Shown here: positions 60,798-64,000 of the stretch, piece after piece
How positions within the stretch are numbered: the stretch's first letter is position 1
How the letters are laid out: each line of letters opens with the position of its first letter
Source: Myrica gale
Lineage: Eukaryota; Streptophyta; Magnoliopsida; Fagales; Myricaceae
DNA length: 64,000 bases
Direction: 5' to 3'
Assembly (NCBI GenBank): GCA_963930655.1
Contig: OZ005617.1
Span: forward strand, 19,332,068 to 19,396,067
Notes under the pieces: generated by a model
Databases searched by the model: none
Seen by the model: only the letters and a program-made list of their open reading frames with translations
What the model was told of the DNA's origin: nothing
Program-made: the position numbers and the translations under genes

Positions 60798-61025
60798 AAT
60801 GAATTCTCAAAAAACGATTCCAAAACGACGCGTTTCCCTTCAACCTCGGTGTTTCGAAAAGAAAGAGAGGATCAAGAGGTCACAGCTTGGCGTACACACC
60901 TATCAGCGAAACAGAAGACACCACCTGACCTGAGCTTTGCGGCTCTTCAAGACCCTCCTATAAGAGTTCCGATCTGCGATCTCCGTTCCTTGGATTTGTC
61001 TCAACCGACCATCAATCAGGAGCAA

Positions 61026-64000
61026 ATGGCGATGGCTGCGCTGAGACGGGAGGGAAGGCGTTTCGCCCCGCTGATATCTCCCCAACCAATGACCGCCGTC
61101 CGATTATCTCTCATCTCGGAGTAAGATCTCTACGACCCACACACTCTCCTTCGAAATAGCTTACCATTCTCTCAGTGTGATTCATGCTCAACTTCAGATT
61201 CATATTGTTCTATATTCCGTGTTGCTGAGAAAGATGTGGAAAATGATAGTCATGATATCAATAAATGAATGCTACGTTTTAGGTTTGATTTTTTTTATTT
61301 GACCCTATTGCGTACTCGGTCTCTAAACAGTGAAAACCTGAAAAGATCCCTGGAATTCTTTGTGACCAAGCACAAATATAGAGGGTTTGGGGGGCAATGA
61401 TCACATTTATGAATATACACGCATATAGCATCTGTTTGGCTGGTGAGGACGCACCGGAAAGGGGAGTAGTCTCGTGGTATTAGTTTTGAAGTGAAAATAG
61501 TGTGAATTTTCGGGCTAAAATTCTGATGGATTTTATTTTCCCACAATTTTCTTTGCAACCAAACTTAGTCTTTGGCTGATGAATGACAGTACTTACGTTT
61601 GCTTTGTAGTATGTGTTTCACCCTCTGGTTGCTTTCAAAATTGGGAAGAATGAAAAGGAAATGATTCTTATGATTGATTTCATGTTGTTTTATGTTGCTG
61701 AGAAATTGAATATTCACTTCATTTCAGGGGTGAAGTTGTGTAAGACAGTGGAAATCATAAATCCCTATGATACACATGCTTAGAGAAAAGAAATTACAAA
61801 GATCTGAGAAGTTTTTTTTGTCTGGTCGCTTAATCTCTTGGTGACAAAATGGGGCATTTAGACTTTTTTTCATTCGAGCATTATATATATCCTTTTCTTG
61901 TTTTTGGTCACTGCAAAAGAACAGGACAACAACATAATATTACTACTTGACTATTCTCTATGTTATTTTCTACATCCTTCTTTAGAAATTAGAATCCTTG
62001 ACTCTGGAAAGTGGGTGTTTATTGAGTGAGGTTTACTGTTGTTATTAACATTAGTCTTTGACTACTGTTATAGGCACCTATGATGCATTTTTTTATTTTG
62101 TTTTCATTCTATTCAGAGTTAAACCATGTTTGATTATCATTGTTACTTGAGGTGTTGGATTATTGTTAGTAATTATAAAAGTTACCATTTGGGTGATCGC
62201 AGATACTAATTGAAGCATGCAATGTAGATTCTGGGTATTAGTAATTTTGTTCCTCAGTTTAGATCTTTCTTGTTATTTACATTTATTCCATAATTCCAGT
62301 AAAGTTTGATTTCACATTTCTGCATAGAGCAGCTTAAGAAAAATAGGGATTTATTATTATCGAGATTTATCTTGTACTATCCCGATTTAGTTGATGTCTG
62401 AGGGAAAGAAAACCAAATTATCTGCTTTATTATGCTAGCTAGTTTTTGTAGGATTGGTTGCTTCTCTGGGCTTGTAAGCTGCTCTGTCGTACTTTGGTGT
62501 TGTGTAATTAGAATATAAGCCTCTATTAATCAAAAGATAGCATCAATTCCTCTCTCATCAATTGATAAAGCTGAGCTAGCGAAGATAAGCATTGTAGTTG
62601 AGAGAAACTAGAAATTGAGTAAATTGTAGGAAGAATGTAAAATTTCATTGGACTGGAGAATATGTACGTGAAATATGTTTGCAGCCAAAGAATAATTGTA
62701 GCTGTCTAAATGTCTGATTGCTCAAAATCTGCTATTATCAAAAAATTTCTTGTCTCTTTTGCTTTGGAAGTACTAAGTCAATTGGCTTGGGTGTGCAGGG
62801 AGCAGGTCCCTCTGGGAGTGCGCTCAATATCAACTCAAATTGGTAAGAATCACCGTTCTCATGTAGTAGCTGTCTTTCTCTTCTTTTATAGACTTGCATT
62901 ATACTGCCTTATGGTTACTCGGAGATAAACTTTTGCTAATTTTGGTGCTTTTTTATATTCACAGTCAGAACCCGAATGAAGAGTGTGAAAAATATCCAGA
63001 AAATTACAAAAGCAATGAAAATGGTTGCAGCCTCAAAACTTAGAGCAATTCAAGTTAGAGCTGAAAACTCTCGTGGCCTGTGGCAGCCATTTACCGCCCT
63101 TCTTGGCGACACTCCAAGTATGTTTATCAAATATCCTTTATTTTTTATCTAAGACATTTGTGTTATATCTCATCCAATGTTATTTTCAGCTTCACTTTTC
63201 CTTATATAGTTCTACAAACTTCACCTCAATGGTTCACCTGTTCTTGTTTTATTGATATCATCTTGTAGCCATATATCATATCCTGCTCTTTTAAATGGTG
63301 TTATCAGTGTTTCTCATGGAGTTATGGTTGAGGAGATGTGAATAAAATAAGCTCCATCCAAGCAATATTGGCGAATTTTTGTTCTGCAGATGCTTTACTT
63401 TTTACTGTTATTGTACATTGAAATGAAAAGATGCATAGAATGGATCTCTTCAAGGATAAGAGACTGATACTATATATTAGAACTTGGTTATATAGGTTAG
63501 AAGAAACATTGGTCTAGATACATGTATATGTGCACCACACACACACACACTGATACCCGCTCTCAATATTTTCTCAATCTGTGTTCGTTAACCTAATTGT
63601 GCCAAAAATTTCTCTAAAATCTCTGTGAAAAGATGTTACCTTCTTTTCTAGCCTAGTGGGTAAACAATGTTCGGCAGTTTTCTTCCTAGGAAAAGTTAGG
63701 GAGTGATAGTGCCAATGAGTTTTAGTTCTAAGGCACCTGCTCCCCTTCTAAGAAGGAGGTGGAGGTTGAAATTGTAGTTCAAAACTCATTAGGTGCTGGT
63801 GTAACTGAAATTAAAAAAACAGTGGATTGAAAGTTTTGTTTTGGTATTTTGCTTTCAAGATTTGAAATTAGGGTTTTATATCCTACTTGATTGATACTAT
63901 CTTATGTGTGAGGAGGTATGTTTTTATGAACTTTCAAATGTGGAAGGAGGCATGTGTGAGGACAAATATTCACACCATGCTTGGGGGGCATTCATTTCTC
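61026..64000 (+). CDS. ATP3: Mitochondrial ATP synthase gamma subunit (first three exons)
   Basis: The gamma subunit is the rotating central shaft of F1. Exons 61026-61120, 62799-62842 and 62965-63117 encode 97 codons in phase. The N-terminus [19 protein letters not shown] is basic and acid-poor, fitting a mitochondrial presequence, followed by [12 protein letters not shown]. The conserved mature start is [20 protein letters not shown], then [18 protein letters not shown], ending at LLGDTPS. This is the mitochondrial form; the chloroplast form has a different presequence. The rest of the gene (about 220 residues) is beyond the window; 63118-64000 is intron. No lesion is seen in the part present. 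Confidence 0.92.
63533..63550. repeat. (CA)n microsatellite
   Basis: About nine CA units inside the third intron of the ATP synthase gamma gene. Confidence 0.8.

Noticed and set aside
63118-64000. Search for further ATP synthase gamma exons
   Set aside because: No segment continues the conserved protein after LLGDTPS; the stretch reads as intron with a CA microsatellite.

Overview
This is a piece of nuclear genome from a flowering plant, most likely a woody core eudicot. It has AT-rich spliced genes with plant GT-AG introns, plant-only families (a plasmodesmal callose-binding X8 protein, a class II histone deacetylase of the HDA5 type), and many MITEs, SINEs, LINE tails, MULE and hAT relics. 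I see no bacterial or organellar sequence, no tRNA or rRNA gene, no CRISPR array and no intact autonomous transposon. I cannot name the species.

Six host genes are well supported; for four of them the exon sums give complete open frames. In order: (1) minus strand, 6199 down past the left edge: ASCC3-like DExH-box RNA helicase (DExH14), 12 N-terminal exons and 595 codons present. (2) Plus strand 9134-14062: GPI-anchored X8 protein of the PDCB family, 201 aa, divergent from the helicase. (3) Plus 21383-33889: PHD-finger protein with an AIPP2-like C-terminal domain, 634 aa, with three tandemly duplicated middle exons. (4) Plus 35994-41937: histone deacetylase HDA5-like, 657 aa, 14 exons. (5) Minus 45362-42923: JJJ1/DNAJC21-like J-protein with two zinc fingers, 584 aa, convergent with HDA5. 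(6) Minus 53742-46383: mitochondrial-type substrate carrier, 359 aa, 9 exons. At the right edge, plus 61026 onward, are the first three exons of the mitochondrial ATP synthase gamma subunit.

The first four genes match, from memory, the order on Arabidopsis chromosome 5 (At5g61140 DExH14, At5g61130 PDCB1, At5g61110/61120 PHD proteins, At5g61060 HDA5). The next two match the neighbours At1g74250 and At1g74240. The window therefore appears to hold an older gene order that Arabidopsis has split over two chromosomes.

The stretch 53743-61025 is mostly transposon-derived: an 868-bp foldback MULE-like element with a very GC-rich centre, a related lone terminal repeat, a GRF zinc-finger reading frame, and the tail of a MULE-type transposase on the other strand. 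The gene-poor stretch 14063-21382 holds an hAT relic that contains a LINE fragment, which in turn contains a MITE. A PIF/Harbinger-like MITE family with about 11-bp GGYTRTGTTTG-type ends and 3-bp (mostly TAA) target duplications recurs across the whole window.

The genes do not form one pathway. They cover ribosome or RNA surveillance (helicase, JJJ1), chromatin (PHD protein, HDA5), cell-wall symplastic transport (PDCB) and mitochondrial function (carrier, ATP synthase). The least ordinary host feature is the PHD gene: duplicated symmetric exons, two of them with GC splice donors, and a triplicated 121-bp block carrying one splice acceptor. I found no convincing undescribed biological system.
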